Below the pieces are notes generated by a model. The model saw nothing but the letters and a program-made list of their open reading frames with translations. It made no database searches and was not told where the DNA came from. 64,000 nucleotides of DNA, taken from contig NW_021940918.1 in assembly GCF_004337985.1 (NCBI RefSeq), positions 3,627,285 to 3,691,284 on the forward strand. Direction: 5' to 3'. Origin of the DNA: Pyricularia pennisetigena. Taxonomy: Eukaryota > Ascomycota > Sordariomycetes > Magnaporthales > Pyriculariaceae. Shown one piece after another: positions 32,506-44,433 of the stretch. Position 1 is the first letter of the stretch. Each line of letters begins with the position of its first letter. Both the position numbers and the translations under genes were made by a program.

Positions 32506-34665
32506 ATGGAGAAAGAAGCCGCCGTTGACGAAGCACGACGCGACGACACCATCGCCAAAATGAACATCGCAAAGCTCCCTGGTACAGTAAACACCGCTCC
32601 TCGACGCATTGTCACAGCACCGGTTCATTCGCAGGCCTCCCGGGCCGATGCAGCGCCCTCAACTCCACAGCCCGGAGGCATCGAGACGCTCTATAGCCAT
32701 CCTTCGGTCAAAATAATAGCCTTCACGGCTGGACCTCGCACTTTTGATAGCCCAGGTCGGACGGTATCATCTCCAATAGAGGTTGAACCGGGCTCTTTAT
32801 CTTGGTCTTCCCAATTGGAGCGAACAATTGCTGTTGGTGAGTCTTGTCCTTATCAACATCTAGAAAAATTCGTTACATGTCCTCTGTGCTGACCTTTGAT
32901 GGCAAACTCCACCCACATAGGCCCATTTAGAATATATCGTGCCCCTGGCTCAGTTGCGTTTCTCAACTGCGGTTCCGCGCTGCAACCAATTCTACCCAAG
33001 AGCCAGTGTTGGTGTATCGATGAGTGCTCGAGTAAATTCGTGCTTCAGATAAGACGTCCACAATACTGGCGGATCGAGATCGCTGTCGATGTTGAAAAGG
33101 CCCAGGCACTTCGCGATGTCTTTGATAAAATTTTGCAGTTTGAGAAGACACCCTGCCCGTTTCAGCGAGCTTTCACGGTCGAACTGCCACAAAGGCCGCA
33201 AACCTCGGTCAAGAAGCGTCCATGGACGCCTGTCCAGCGGAAACCATCATTACAGTTTCCACCCACTCCAGTTACGCCCGAGGCCGAACCACCGATCGCA
33301 CTGATGGGAAAGAGGAGCAGTGATTTTTACAAACAGGCAAGCGGCTCGCCAGCTGAAAATGCGACAACGCCGACTTTGCCTGCGATTCAGAAGACAAGGA
33401 GGAGAAATAGTGCATCGGCCAAAACGGAAGGCTCGGAGGAAACCCCCACGCCGACTCTGACACCGGATTTGACCGCGACCCTGATCCCGGTGGTCCAGGG
33501 AAATATCAAGACGGAGCCCCTGTCGCAAGACTCGTCGAAAACCAACATCGAGCCAATCCTCGCCATCGATGCCAAGGCCGCGATTACCCGACACCATCTA
33601 GGCTTTCAGGCCAGCCGATCTGTTACTGCTCCACCACAGCTGTCACTACTGAAGCCTTCATCAAAGCCTTGCACTGAAACATGTGAGCTTGGAGAATCGC
33701 ATGCAGAAGATAGCGAAGAGCAGAACTCAGAACCGAACTCGCCAACAGACTCTTCGGCTTCTTTCCACAGTCTCCAGAGTTGGCATTCTTCCAAGGGCCC
33801 GCTTCCTCCTTCGCCACCACTTTCTAATCCCAACTCACCGAGAACTTTTCCTTATCCCCATGAAAACATCCCATTACCGCAGCCCGTCTCCTCTAGGGTG
33901 CAGCTGGAAGATAAGGAACCCCCAATGACCGCATTGAGGCAGAGCTTTGCTGAAGGTGACTTGAGTCATACGATAGCTCCTCACGAGGATGCTAGTGTGG
34001 ACGAGTCAAGCCTCAAAGACCAGTCTGTCTCCGTCTCCAGCGATTGCATATCCGAGACTTCAGCTTCGCATGCATCCTCCTGCGAGGATACCTCTCAACG
34101 ACCACACACGCCGGCAACCGCTGCCAGTACATCAACGGATTTGAGTCGCAGGCCTCGCATTAGACACCGCCCAACGACCAGTAGCATTTCTGTCAGCCGA
34201 GCCCTCTCTCCTCTACCATCTGCCGCGAACCTTTTCTCCCCTCACAACAAGTTCAGAGCCCTCGGTCGCCCTACGACCAGGCTCCAAGCTGTCAGCCGAA
34301 TCCCTGGGGCCATAATACACAAAACATGCGAGATACTCCTTTCTCCTCCCAGCCATTTGATCAACCTGATGCTCAACGTGGCAGCGCGAATCACAGGTGG
34401 CGAGTGGCGAGGATTTGTGTTTGGTGTCGGCGAGTCTGGTGAACAGATTCCCGTACAGTGGGACTATTCGGACAGCAGCGACACGGGCAGCACTACTGGC
34501 CGTTGCTGGGAGGTCAACGACGATGACGATGCAGAGGGTGATGATGTGCAGTCGTGGCAGGAGAGTCGCATCTCAGCCACGGACGGTGCCAAGGCGAGGA
34601 TAGAGACTGCTCTTGCCAGCAAGGAATCTGCTGTCGATGATTGCCAGGGCTGGGAAGTCGACTAA
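32506..34665 (+). CDS. inp1: Inp1, inheritance of peroxisomes protein
   Basis: Peripheral peroxisomal protein that tethers peroxisomes to the cell cortex and so controls their partitioning. Two exons (32506-32836 and 32921-34665) give 691 residues. The intron has a GTGAGT donor and an ACATAG acceptor, and it splits a Gly codon. The conserved Inp1 core crosses the junction: ETLYSHPSVKIIAFTAGP, LSWSSQLERTIAVGPFRIYR, APGSVAFLNCGSALQPILPK, SQCWCIDECSSKFVLQIRR and QYWRIEI. The rest (about residues 200-600) is Ser/Pro/Thr-rich and disordered, with polar tracts typical of the family. A more ordered hydrophobic piece (ILLSPPSHLINLMLNVAARI, about 590-615) precedes an acidic C-terminus. The start ATG is the first in frame after a stop. 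Identification by the core block is firm. Confidence 0.9.
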
Positions 34666-35395
34666 GGGCGACTTTTCGGCATGGCCGATAATTTACGTGA
34701 AATGCCTTGAGCCGCTCCTGGGTCGCAGTCCCCAAGAGAAATGGGGTCAAGAAAAAAACAAGCCAGGGACATTATTTGTGCCTCAACTTTTTATTGTGAC
34801 GTACGCTGCCACCTTGTGAGTTGCACACTTGGCGCATCTCCGAGGCTTAAATCTTGCCCATGCTTGATTGAGTGTGATATTCAGTCACTTAATGTACTAT
34901 ATATGTTGTATGACCAACTTTTTTGTTGTTTGTATTTGCACACGCTGGATCGGATGGAGCATTTGGAGGACTTGGTTGTTTTGGTTACATTTGGTTGCTC
35001 TCATTTTTTGGTTCTTTTTTTGGTGTTTTGACGGCCTATACTGCCAAATTTGGCAGAGCCTATTTCTCGCTTATATCTCTTCCTCGGTGCATATGCCACT
35101 GATTCCCGGCTTTGGTCCGGGGTGTAATACAAACCATTTGATCTTCACAGTATTGCTGAGGATAAGTCAGATTTTGATGCCTTGCAGAGAAACAATCCCG
35201 TTCTGAAACCGTGACAAAATCTCATACTGTTGGAAGGGGAAATGGAAAAAAAAAAAAAAAAGTAAAAAAGTAGAATGCCTGACGAGACAGCTGGTAAATT
35301 CGCAAAACGGTCAAGCCTTATTATTTTATCTAGCATCTTGGCCCATTTGCAGAGATGTTTGTATGATCGGGCCGCAAGCATGAATACCCCGGCTC
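34666..35395. other. Convergent intergenic region, inp1 / sds23
   Basis: About 0.7 kb of 3' flanks. T/G-rich sequence near 34910-35040 and an A16 run at 35246-35261 (T on the sds23 strand) fit 3' UTRs. No gene is seen. Confidence 0.55.
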
Positions 35396-37162
35396 TCAAC
35401 CTAATCTCCTAATAAACTCGGCGCTTGGTCTAGACGCTTCCATACTCGGGCGCATACTCGCGCTCGAGCTGCGTCTTCGACGGGCACGCTGCTCGCCCGG
35501 GTCTGAGGGATGGAGTCCCGATGACTTTGCAAACATGTTCAGAATGTCGGTCAAGGAGATAACGCCAGTAAGTCGTCCGGAAAGGTGAGCACCAGGTAGC
35601 GCTGCGGCCGGCACCGACGAGCTTACGGGTGGTGGGAGTGGGGTAGTCGGGACAGCCGAGGGCATCACTACCGTAGAGCCGGTCGAAGTTGCCGTGGACA
35701 GCGCAGGTGTTCCAGAAGCAGTATATGTATTTGCTTGCGTGGCCGGCGTCGTTGCCGCAACCTGACCCGACGAGGCAGACGACACTGGTTGTAATAGTGG
35801 TGTGCCAGGGACGCTTGGAGATGGCGACGGGCTCTCGACAACCCACATTCGATGGCTTTGGGTAGCCGTGAGTTTTGCGACGGTGTGGGCGAGAGTAGAG
35901 TACGGGTTCACATAGAAGACGGGGAACGAGTCTTGGCCCCTTTCCACACCCCTCTCGGTGAGGATGACGCTGATGAAATGCATGCAGGTTGACTCCAGCA
36001 AGGGCATACTGGCGGCCGAAGTCAGAAGTCGCACATCGGCAGTGCTGATGTTGCCCACTACGTTCATGCCGTTGTCAACAACAGCGACGGATGTAAGCCC
36101 TTCGTTGCTCATCAACGTCAGGGCCTCAGCCAAAGGCCTGTCGGCACTATGGGGAAAACTAAAGTCAGCACTTGAAGGTATCATATCAAACAACGGCAAG
36201 CTCCGGTGGGTTTGTTTACTCACTTGATGGCAATGATCTGATGAGTTCCCAGCTTAAGATCGCGCAACGGTACCGGATATAACCTGTCGATTTCAGGGAA
36301 CGAAACACCCTCTTCCCAGAAAAATCCCAAAACCTTCAGTTGACTGAGGACTCCAATGACATCTCCATTAGTGGCGGTGACGAAGACTCGATGGATGCCG
36401 CTTCCCAGCACCTCGACCGCCCTGGCTAGGGGTTCATCCGCAGGGAACGTGACGAGAACTTCTTTGCGACAGATAGGCTGAATCTCACGTAGCGGAATGG
36501 GCACCCTTTCCCGAGCCTTCCTGGCTATTTCGTCGTATATGGCGACTTGTTCTTCATCCTCAGGATGCGCCAGGCCAACAACGACGAGGATGTACGCATT
36601 CAGGTCATTGTAGTCAAAGGTGGACACAGGCGTCTTGTCTGTACTCTTCTCCCGGACGAGGACCACATTTGCTGGGGAGCTCCTCAGAAGCAACTGCAAA
36701 GAGAATCACTATCAGCTGTCTGTGCTTGTTTGAAACCCCTCTTGGGTGCGTTCAGCTTTTATTGCATAGTTTACGAACCATCGTAGCCTCCTCGACGCTT
36801 GTATCCAAATCTGCCCACTTGACGTCATCCTGCGTAACAAGCTCCCCCACGGCCACATCACGCCAGTCCCGATTCGCGAATTGGGGATTAGGCTGTTTGG
36901 AGGAGGGGTTCTTGAGAAGAAGTTCCTGTATGGCAGATTGTGAGAGAGACAGGTGTCTCTGTGCCCGGGGCGAAGGAGGCGGGTTTCTCAGGTTCTCAGC
37001 AAAGCTCTGGCGATGCGTGGGGATGTGGCTCGGGGTTCTGTGCGAGCCAGAACCATTGCCAATGCTACCCTGATGCGAGTTCGAGCGCTGTTGCTGATCG
37101 ATCGGAATTGGGATTGGGCTTGACGCACCCACAGGAGCGGCAGAGTTGTCGGGCTTGTCCAT
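35396..37162 (-). CDS. sds23: Sds23/Moc1-type CBS-domain protein
   Basis: Regulates the metaphase-anaphase transition and stress or glucose responses, in yeasts by inhibiting PP2A-type phosphatase. Three exons (37162-36779, 36693-36224, 36146-35396) give 534 residues. The N-terminal 95 residues are Ser/Pro/Asn-rich. CBS-like units follow: [11 protein letters not shown]...[42 protein letters not shown] with [20 protein letters not shown], and [20 protein letters not shown] with [15 protein letters not shown] further unit ([19 protein letters not shown]...HRMWVVE) is split from [16 protein letters not shown] by a Ser/Thr/Pro-rich insert of about 100 residues. The C-terminus is Arg/Ser-rich. The first intron needs the uncommon donor GTTCGT to keep phase. 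It is divergent from the importin gene. Confidence 0.9.
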
Positions 37163-38574
37163 GACAAGAGATTCTCGGTGGAGAGGTCGTTGGGCGACTG
37201 ATGTTGGTCAAATGACGTGGAGGTGTGGGCGAAGTTTACGTTTAATCGACTAAGATTGATTACTCCCGCTGTGTCGCGCGAATCCGAATCTGTATTATTT
37301 GGCTTGCTCGCAATGCTAGGTACAGATCTAGAAAGTAGAATTGCTCGTTTCGTCGTAATGTTAAGGATGACCCCCCTCAACGATGCAATGCAAAAGAAAG
37401 TATCGTTACCGTACGATGTAACTGCGTGGTGATGTGAAAATGTCCAAGGTGGTCTGCGCTTCAGATCAAGATGCCGGCCAGCTCGGAGCTATCCCAACCC
37501 GACTCTACCCCGCTGTTCACCAGAGATGTGGATACGCGCAGCTGTCATCGTTGCTCATCGCCCGCCGCAACGACGGTTTACATCCGCGCCCCCTGTCGGA
37601 GTGCCCCGCAGTTGTTTATGAATACAAGTACAGTAGGCCTATGAACACGCAGGTATAAATTGCGGTGTCAACGCACAGCTTACGGAAGGTGGATAGCAAA
37701 GGGTATCTCAGGCAGTTTTGGTGATTGATGATATGGATATAGCTATGATCCAGCATTTAACAGGCCAGAAAGACTAGCAGTAGATAGAGCTGCTTAGCAT
37801 AAGCAAAACACTCTGCAAAATCCCTTGGTTTGTTGGTTACCAAAGATAGACATGCAGAAAAAACCAGCATATAATTCAAAGAGAGATGAAAAACCAATAC
37901 ACACGGCAAATGATATGCAATTCTGATTCTCAATTATTTCTTTATCCCTTCTAAGTTCATCCCTTAATCGACATCTTTTGGCCTTGTTTTTGGACTTTGA
38001 GCACAAGGAGAGAAAACCCTTAAATCCACCTGAGTCAATCCCCTCCCTCCATGCCCCCTGTCAAAGTTATGATTTTTTGGTGTGCGGTTGTGGATCCACC
38101 CGTTTTTGCAGGACAGAGTGGGATACTATTTTTTTTTTTTTTTTTATGGGCGCCCAAATGTTCCTCCACAACCCCTCGAGAACCCCGCTGTCTCTTTGAC
38201 GAAAACAATCAAATTACGGCGAGCATGCAAGCGACGCGCCCTTTGCTGGCATAACACACTCATCGGTGAGTCGAACAATTCTACGGCATACAATTCCTCG
38301 CTGTCCATTCACACTACCTTTTATCCTTCCTATTTACTGCGTTTCTTGCTTCTTTGTTCTCAGCTTGAACGCGTAGACTACTCTGGCTTTACGCTACTGC
38401 CTAGCTGCTCTTCGGTCGTCGGCATAACAAAAGTCACCACAAAAATTTACCACTTCAAACTTCCCAGGGCTGACCTTGAGCCTCTACATCAGGCAACTCC
38501 GCTCGATTGCGTACACATATTTCTTTTATATCGGTGCCGAACAGACTACTCGAACGGACGATCTGCGGCGCATC
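37163..38574. other. Divergent intergenic region, sds23 / importin
   Basis: About 1.4 kb. It contains copy 2 of the 17-base repeat (complement, 37771-37787) and a T17 run (38129-38145). The last 300 bases are pyrimidine-rich leader of the importin gene. Short frames here are not convincing. Confidence 0.55.
37771..37787 (-). repeat. Copy 2 of the repeated 17-base element
   Basis: The complement strand reads CTATCTACTGCTAGTCT, identical over 17 bases to 29201-29217 and 48733-48749. The second hairpin arm is not conserved here. Confidence 0.75.
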
Positions 38575-41500
38575 ATGTCGCTCCTCCCCGCCGAGGTCAC
38601 GGCTGAACTTGGCCAACTTCTGGAGGCTCTGCAGTCCCCCGACAATGCCGTGCGATCGCAGGCGGAGGACCACCTCCAGAACAACTGGACTGTGACAAGA
38701 CCCGAGGTGCTGCTGATGGGTCTTGTCGAGTTGATAGGTGCACAAGCCAATACCACTACTGTAAGTGGCCTAGACCGCTGGCATTGGCGCGGCGCATGCC
38801 ATACCCGACGTGGGCAACATAGATGCAGCATTTTTTGACAAATGGCTGGGCAGATCCGGTCTTCATCCGCTGTGATCTTTCGGAGGATTGCGGGTAAAAC
38901 GCGTAAAAACGACAAGGGCGAAAGCGTAGACACCTACATCTCGCTCGCCAAGGACCAGGCCGAAGTAATCCGACAGAAACTCCTTCAAACGTTGGCCTCA
39001 GAGTCCAACCGCGGCGTGCGCAACAAAATCAGTGATGCTGTTGCAGAGCTTGCCCGGCAATGCAGCGATAATGGTGCGTGCATCGAAGCCACTCTATGTC
39101 TGGCTGCGTACTGATCTGTCCCCTGCAACTACAGGCGTTTCATGGCCAGACCTTTTGGCGGCGCTCTTCCAGCTCAGCATGGCACCCGATGCTGGAAAGA
39201 GAGAGATTGCATTTAGAGTTTTCGCAACAACGCCTGGCATCATTGAGAAGCAGCATGAGGAAAGCGTAGCCCAGGCCTTTTCCACAGCATTCAAAGACGA
39301 CGCCGTCGCTGTACGTCTCCTCATACCAAGCGTTTCCTATAGTTTTACTGCGATATCTGACCCTCCCCCTCTTTAGGTTCGACTGGCAGCAATGGAAGCT
39401 TTTGCTGCTTTCTTTAGGGGAATGACGAAGAAGAACCAGACCAAATATTTTGGTCTTCTTCCTGAGGTATTGAATATTTTGCCGCCTATTAAAGAATCAA
39501 AAGAATCCGACGATCTCAGCAAGGCTTTGACAGCCCTCATTGATTTGGCTGAGATCTCACCCAAGATGTTTCGCCAACAATTCAACCACTTAGTTCAATT
39601 CAGCATTTCGGTCATCCAAGACAAGGAGCTCGACGACATCTGCCGCCAGAATGCCTTGGAACTTATGGCGACTTTCGCTGATTACGCCCCGTCCATGTGC
39701 AAGAGGGACCCCAATTATACGAATGATATGATCACACAGTGTCTGAGTCTGATGACCGACTTGGGTGAGGATGACGATGATGCTGCAGAGTGGCTCGCAT
39801 CAGAGGAGGTACGTATAAGCCCTTCACTGCGCCAAAGGCTCTTTATGAATCTGACGAATTTCTCCTTTTTAGCTCGACCAGGATGAATCCGACCTCAACC
39901 ATGTGGCAGGCGAGCAATGCATGGATAGGTTAGCCAACAAGCTGGGAGGTCAAACCATCCTCGCCCCGACCTTTAACTGGCTGCCTCGCATGATGTCTTC
40001 ACCTGTTTGGAGAGACCGCCATGCTGCCCTCATGGCTATCTCAGCCATATCAGAGGGTTGCCGCGACCTTATGATTGGTGAGCTCAACCAGGTTTTGGAG
40101 CTCGTCGTGCCAGCTCTCAAGGACGCACACCCTCGCGTCAGGTGGGCTGGGTGCAACGCCCTCGGCCAGATGAGCACGGATTTTGCGCCGACCATGCAGA
40201 AGGAACACCATGAGGTAGTCATGAAGGCCATCATTCCGGTGCTCATCTCTCCCGAGCCGCGCGTCAAGTCCCACGCCGCTGCTGCCCTCGTCAACTTCTG
40301 TGAAGAGGCAGAGAAGAGTATCTTGGAGCCTTATCTGGACGACCTTCTCTCGCATCTTTTCCAACTTCTGCAGAACGAGAAGCGCTACGTACAGGAGCAG
40401 GCCTTGTCAACAATTGCGACGATTGCAGATGCTGCGGAGCAGGCTTTCTCCAAGTATTACGATACTTTGATGCCCCTTTTGGTCGGCGTTCTCAACCGTG
40501 AGGGAGAGAAGGAATTCCGACTGTTGCGTGCCAAGGCCATGGAGTGCGCAACTCTGATAGCACTGGCGGTTGGCCGTGAGAGGCTCGGAAACGATGCGCT
40601 AACTCTGGTCCAGCTGCTCGCTACAGTGCAGTCCAACATCACAGACGCGGATGACCCTCAAGCACAATACCTTATGCACTGTTGGGGCCGCATGTGCCGT
40701 GTTCTTGGCCAAGACTTCCTGCCATTCCTTCACAACGTTATGCCGCCCCTGTTGGAGCTTGCAACAGCCAAGGCGGATATTCAACTTCTTGACGATGAGG
40801 ACCAGGTCGAACAAATATCTCAAGAGGATGGTTGGGAGCTGGTGCCCGTCAAAGGCAAGATGATCGGAATCCGCACAAGCACCATGGACGACAAGCATAT
40901 GGCCATTGAGTTACTTGTTGTATATGCTCAGGTTCTGGAGGCTGGCTTTGCGCCATACGTTCCTGAAATCATGGAGAAGGTTGCCATTCCTGGACTGGCT
41001 TTCTTCTTCCACGATCCGGTGCGTTTCATCTCAGCTAAACTGGTCCCTCAACTACTTGGCTCGTACAAGAAGGCCTATGGCCCCACCTCCAACGAGCTTG
41101 CTGGCCTCTGGGCCGGTATTGTAGACAAGCTCCTGGAGGTTCTCTCGGCTGAGCCGGCCATCGACACCCTTGCCGAGATGTACCAGTGTTTCTACGAATC
41201 TGTAGAAGTTGTCGGTACTCAGTGCATGAAGGACGAGCAAATGACCAAGTTCATTGACTCTGTCCAATCGACATTGGAAGATTACAGAGATCGCGTTAAT
41301 CAACGTGCAGAAGACAAAGAGGGTGTTACGGCGGAGGATGCGGAGGACCTGGCTGAGGACATCTTGATGGCCATTGAGGACGATCAGACGCTTCTATCCG
41401 ACATGAACAAGGCATTCCATGTTGTGTTCAAGTACCATGGATCTTCTTTCCTCAGGCACTGGGAACGCCTCATGCCTACATATGAATCCTTCCTTAAATC

Positions 41501-42244
41501 CTCGGAAACTACGCAACGACAATGGGGCCTCTGCATTATGGATGATGTCCTTGAATATTGTGGAGCTGACAGCATCCACTACGCCAATTATATCAGCCAA
41601 CCCCTGCTGGACGGTTGCCGGGATCAAAATGCGGCCATCAGGCAAGCAGCAGCCTATGGTATCGGCGTTGCAGCCCAGAAGGGTGGTGCAGCTTGGGCGC
41701 AGTTCCTTGGGGGCGCCCTGGAGTATCTGTTCCAGGCCGCGCAGGTTCCTGAGCCGCGAAGTGAAGAGAATGTTTACGCGACCGAGAATGCGTGTGCTGC
41801 GATAGCCAAGATTCTCCATTTCAACTCATCAACAGTTCAAAATGCGGACGGTATTATCGCCCAGTGGCTTGGCACACTTCCAGTCACGAACGACGAGGAG
41901 GCAGCACCATATGTTTACGCATATCTTGCTGAACTGATTGACAAGTGAGCACATTTCTGGGCGCCCTAGACTCATATAAGAGCCCAATGTTTTCGTTTTA
42001 AATGTTATTAACCTGGCTAATCTCGCAACACAGGCAACATCCCGCTGTAATCAGCCAACCGGACAAGGTTTTCATATACACCGCCCAAGGGCTCGAGTCT
42101 GATACGCTTACCGGCCAAACAGCCATCAGGGTGGTTGCTGCGGTCAAGCAGCTTATCACTGCCAGCAACATGGATCCCACGCAGCTTTTGCAACAATTTG
42201 CGCCCGAGGCCCAGCAAACCATACTTCGTTACTTCAACAACTAG
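38575..42244 (+). CDS. kap121: Importin beta-3 family karyopherin (Kap121/Pse1, IPO5)
   Basis: Carries ribosomal proteins, histones and other cargo through the nuclear pore under Ran control. Six exons (38575-38760, 38854-39073, 39135-39310, 39377-39808, 39873-41944, 42034-42244) encode 1098 residues, the usual length for IPO5. The N-terminus is MSLLPAEVTAELGQLLEALQ followed by the importin-beta N-terminal helices (VRSQAEDHLQNNW, SSSAVIFRRIAGKTR). HEAT-type helix pairs continue throughout, including DRHAALMAISAISEGCRDLM, VRWAGCNALGQMSTDFAP and VKSHAAAALVNFCEEAEK. The acidic DDEDQVEQISQEDGWELV with GIRTSTMDDKHMAIELL is diagnostic for this subfamily, as is AEDAEDLAEDILMAIEDDQ. The exon 2 donor is GTGCGT; the others are standard. 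An upstream in-frame region to 38476 lies before the ATG and is treated as leader. Confidence 0.95.
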
Positions 42245-44190
42245 GTTTGGTTGGGCACCGCTTTAGATCAAGCATGGCCGCTATTGCCTGTTGACGTACA
42301 AGAGTTGAGTATCTTGCTTGTTGCTATAAGCCATTGGCTTGTTTCGGTTATATCAAGCCGTGTTCCCAACGCAAGGACATGGGTTGGGTACTCGGGAGTA
42401 TATCGATACTCGGGATACCAAAAGACTCTCCGAGTCGAGGGAGGGGCCGTGAGCTGTTTGCCAAAGAGGGCATGATTGCAAATGGAGCTTGGGTCAGCTC
42501 AGCAGCTTCATTTGTCGACGAGTATGAATAAAATGCGGAGGGACACAGTATGTAGAGAGAAACACAGGAGTTTACGGTTTATTTGAAAGATGCCGTTTTA
42601 TCGGCCCAGGATATCCTCATGTTAATTTCAGGCCCCAGGGCATAAAGGGAGTTGAAGCTTGTGGCAGTTAGAACGGGCTCCAGCGTGGCGCTGCTCCCAA
42701 GGTCACACGCAATATGGGCTCGCATCGCGATTTTTGATTGTCAAGGGAAAATGAATAATGAATGAGAGGTTCTCAATTCGCTGCATCAACGAAAAAATTG
42801 CCTTTTAACAAATGCTGTAAAACATGTCGAACGTCCTGTACTGGCTTAAGAAGCAGGGATTATGCTGGCGGCGGATGCCAACATCGGCTATGCAGTAATC
42901 TAGGTTCGTTGCAGCTGTCTTGGCCATCTTACCCACTCTGCCCCAGGCTGGGACATTCTGTCGGCCGAGAAGTACACTGTGGTCTCGCCCTGCATTTGGC
43001 ACATGTGCCTGGGTGGTCGATTCCTGTGGACGAGGTACAGCACTGCCCAATGCACTTGGATCTGATTGGGCCCCAATTTGGGGAAGTACGGGCACGTCCA
43101 GGTGGGGTGAAACCCAAGCTCAGGGTGGGGTCCCTGTTGCTTCCCAAGTTCCAAGCATTCCTGTGTTCAGTTCAATGTGGCATGCCGCCTTGTAGCGCAG
43201 GAGGAGTAAACTACTTTACCTTAGCTACCGACCTAATTACCATACCTACCACCTACCGCAATTTAGCATTGATAGAGGCAAGGAAGGGGTTAAAGCTAAA
43301 AGCACCAAATTGAAATTGAAATCCATGACTATGACTTCGGCATTCGAACATTTCTTTTCTTCCGATCGACGCTGACACGAATTGCTCCTTAGCTAGTTTT
43401 ACGATAAAAATTCTGGCCGACATTATTTCTCAAGTCGGGAGCCTTATTTGCCAAACCCAGCGCCACACTGTCAGGAATGAATACATGGCCGTTTGGGGGG
43501 GTTTTTTTTTATATTTTTTTTTATTCATTGCCGCTTCTCTCTGCACAGCACCGCCGTACCTCCGCCCTGATCGACCGACCGAACATACAGTAAAAGTGTC
43601 CGTTTCTTGCGCCCTTTAGGACACTCACTGACGGCTCTGCGCCGACCTTACCAACAACCGACAGCGCCGCATTCTATGCAACCCAGTGTGACGCAACAAC
43701 TTCTATTTCACTGTCGACTCGACCCGAAGAATTTTTTCCCTATCGGGACCCACGAAATTGCGATTTCAATCGAAGCCCGCCGAACACGGAATTGTTTGTC
43801 ATCGGCGATCGCAAACTGCGCAGGTTCACCGCCCGGCGGGGGGTTCAAGGGAAAGAGTGCGCTTTACTCTTAATAGGTAAGCAAGCCATCCCCATCCAAG
43901 GTATTCCATCCATCAACACATCAACCTCGACGCTTTGCCACCTCAGCAAGCAAGCCCACTCGCAACATACCCGGCGATAGAAGGAGTCGGTTTTGACTTC
44001 TGTGTCCCATATTCTACTTTCCAGACTCATATTGCGACTTTGCAACTCGGTGCGACATTGATCCCTGCCGCGAATCCGACCCTCCCTCTAACCCGGTCAC
44101 TCCGTGCCAAGTGACAAATACCGCCATACACACATTATTATTACCTACCGAGCCCGGTTTGGAAGAGCTCGTGTCGGCAGGAGTCTTTGG

Positions 44191-44277
44191 ATGCACGACC
44201 TACGGGCAAGCGAGCCCGCCGCCGGGTGCCCACTTCATCGGATGAGATATTCTTACAGAGTCAGGGTTCTCGTCTGA
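44191..44277 (+). promoter_or_regulatory. Upstream ORF in the wc-1 leader (28 codons)
   Basis: An ATG at 44191 opens a 28-codon frame ending in TGA at 44275-44277, about 155 bases before the WC-1 start. If transcribed it could limit translation. Confidence 0.4.
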
Positions 44278-44347
44278 GCCTACTCCAGCACCTACGCCTC
44301 TTGGAGAAAAGACCGATCCCTGGGGCCTCATCACATAGCGGTGGTAC

Positions 44348-44419
44348 ATGCCGCTCCCAAAACCTGGGGGAGTCGACCAGTCACTGGGCTCTGAGCCATT
44401 CGTGGAGATCTTCGGCTAA
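44348..44419 (+). promoter_or_regulatory. Upstream ORF next to the wc-1 start (23 codons)
   Basis: An ATG at 44348 opens a 23-codon frame ending in TAA at 44417-44419, only 14 bases before the WC-1 ATG at 44434. Ribosomes finishing here have little distance in which to re-initiate. Confidence 0.45.
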
Positions 44420-44433
44420 GCCATAATTGCGAC

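Larger units (their letters stand above)
42245..44433. other. Intergenic and long wc-1 leader
   Basis: About 2.2 kb. The first part holds the importin 3' UTR. The stretch from about 43500, beginning with T-rich sequence, is pyrimidine- and C-rich and probably includes the wc-1 promoter and 5' leader, with at least two small upstream ORFs. No independent gene is supported. Confidence 0.5.

Noticed and set aside
41394..41819. Antisense frame within the importin gene
   Set aside because: Shadow of a strongly coding exon on the other strand.
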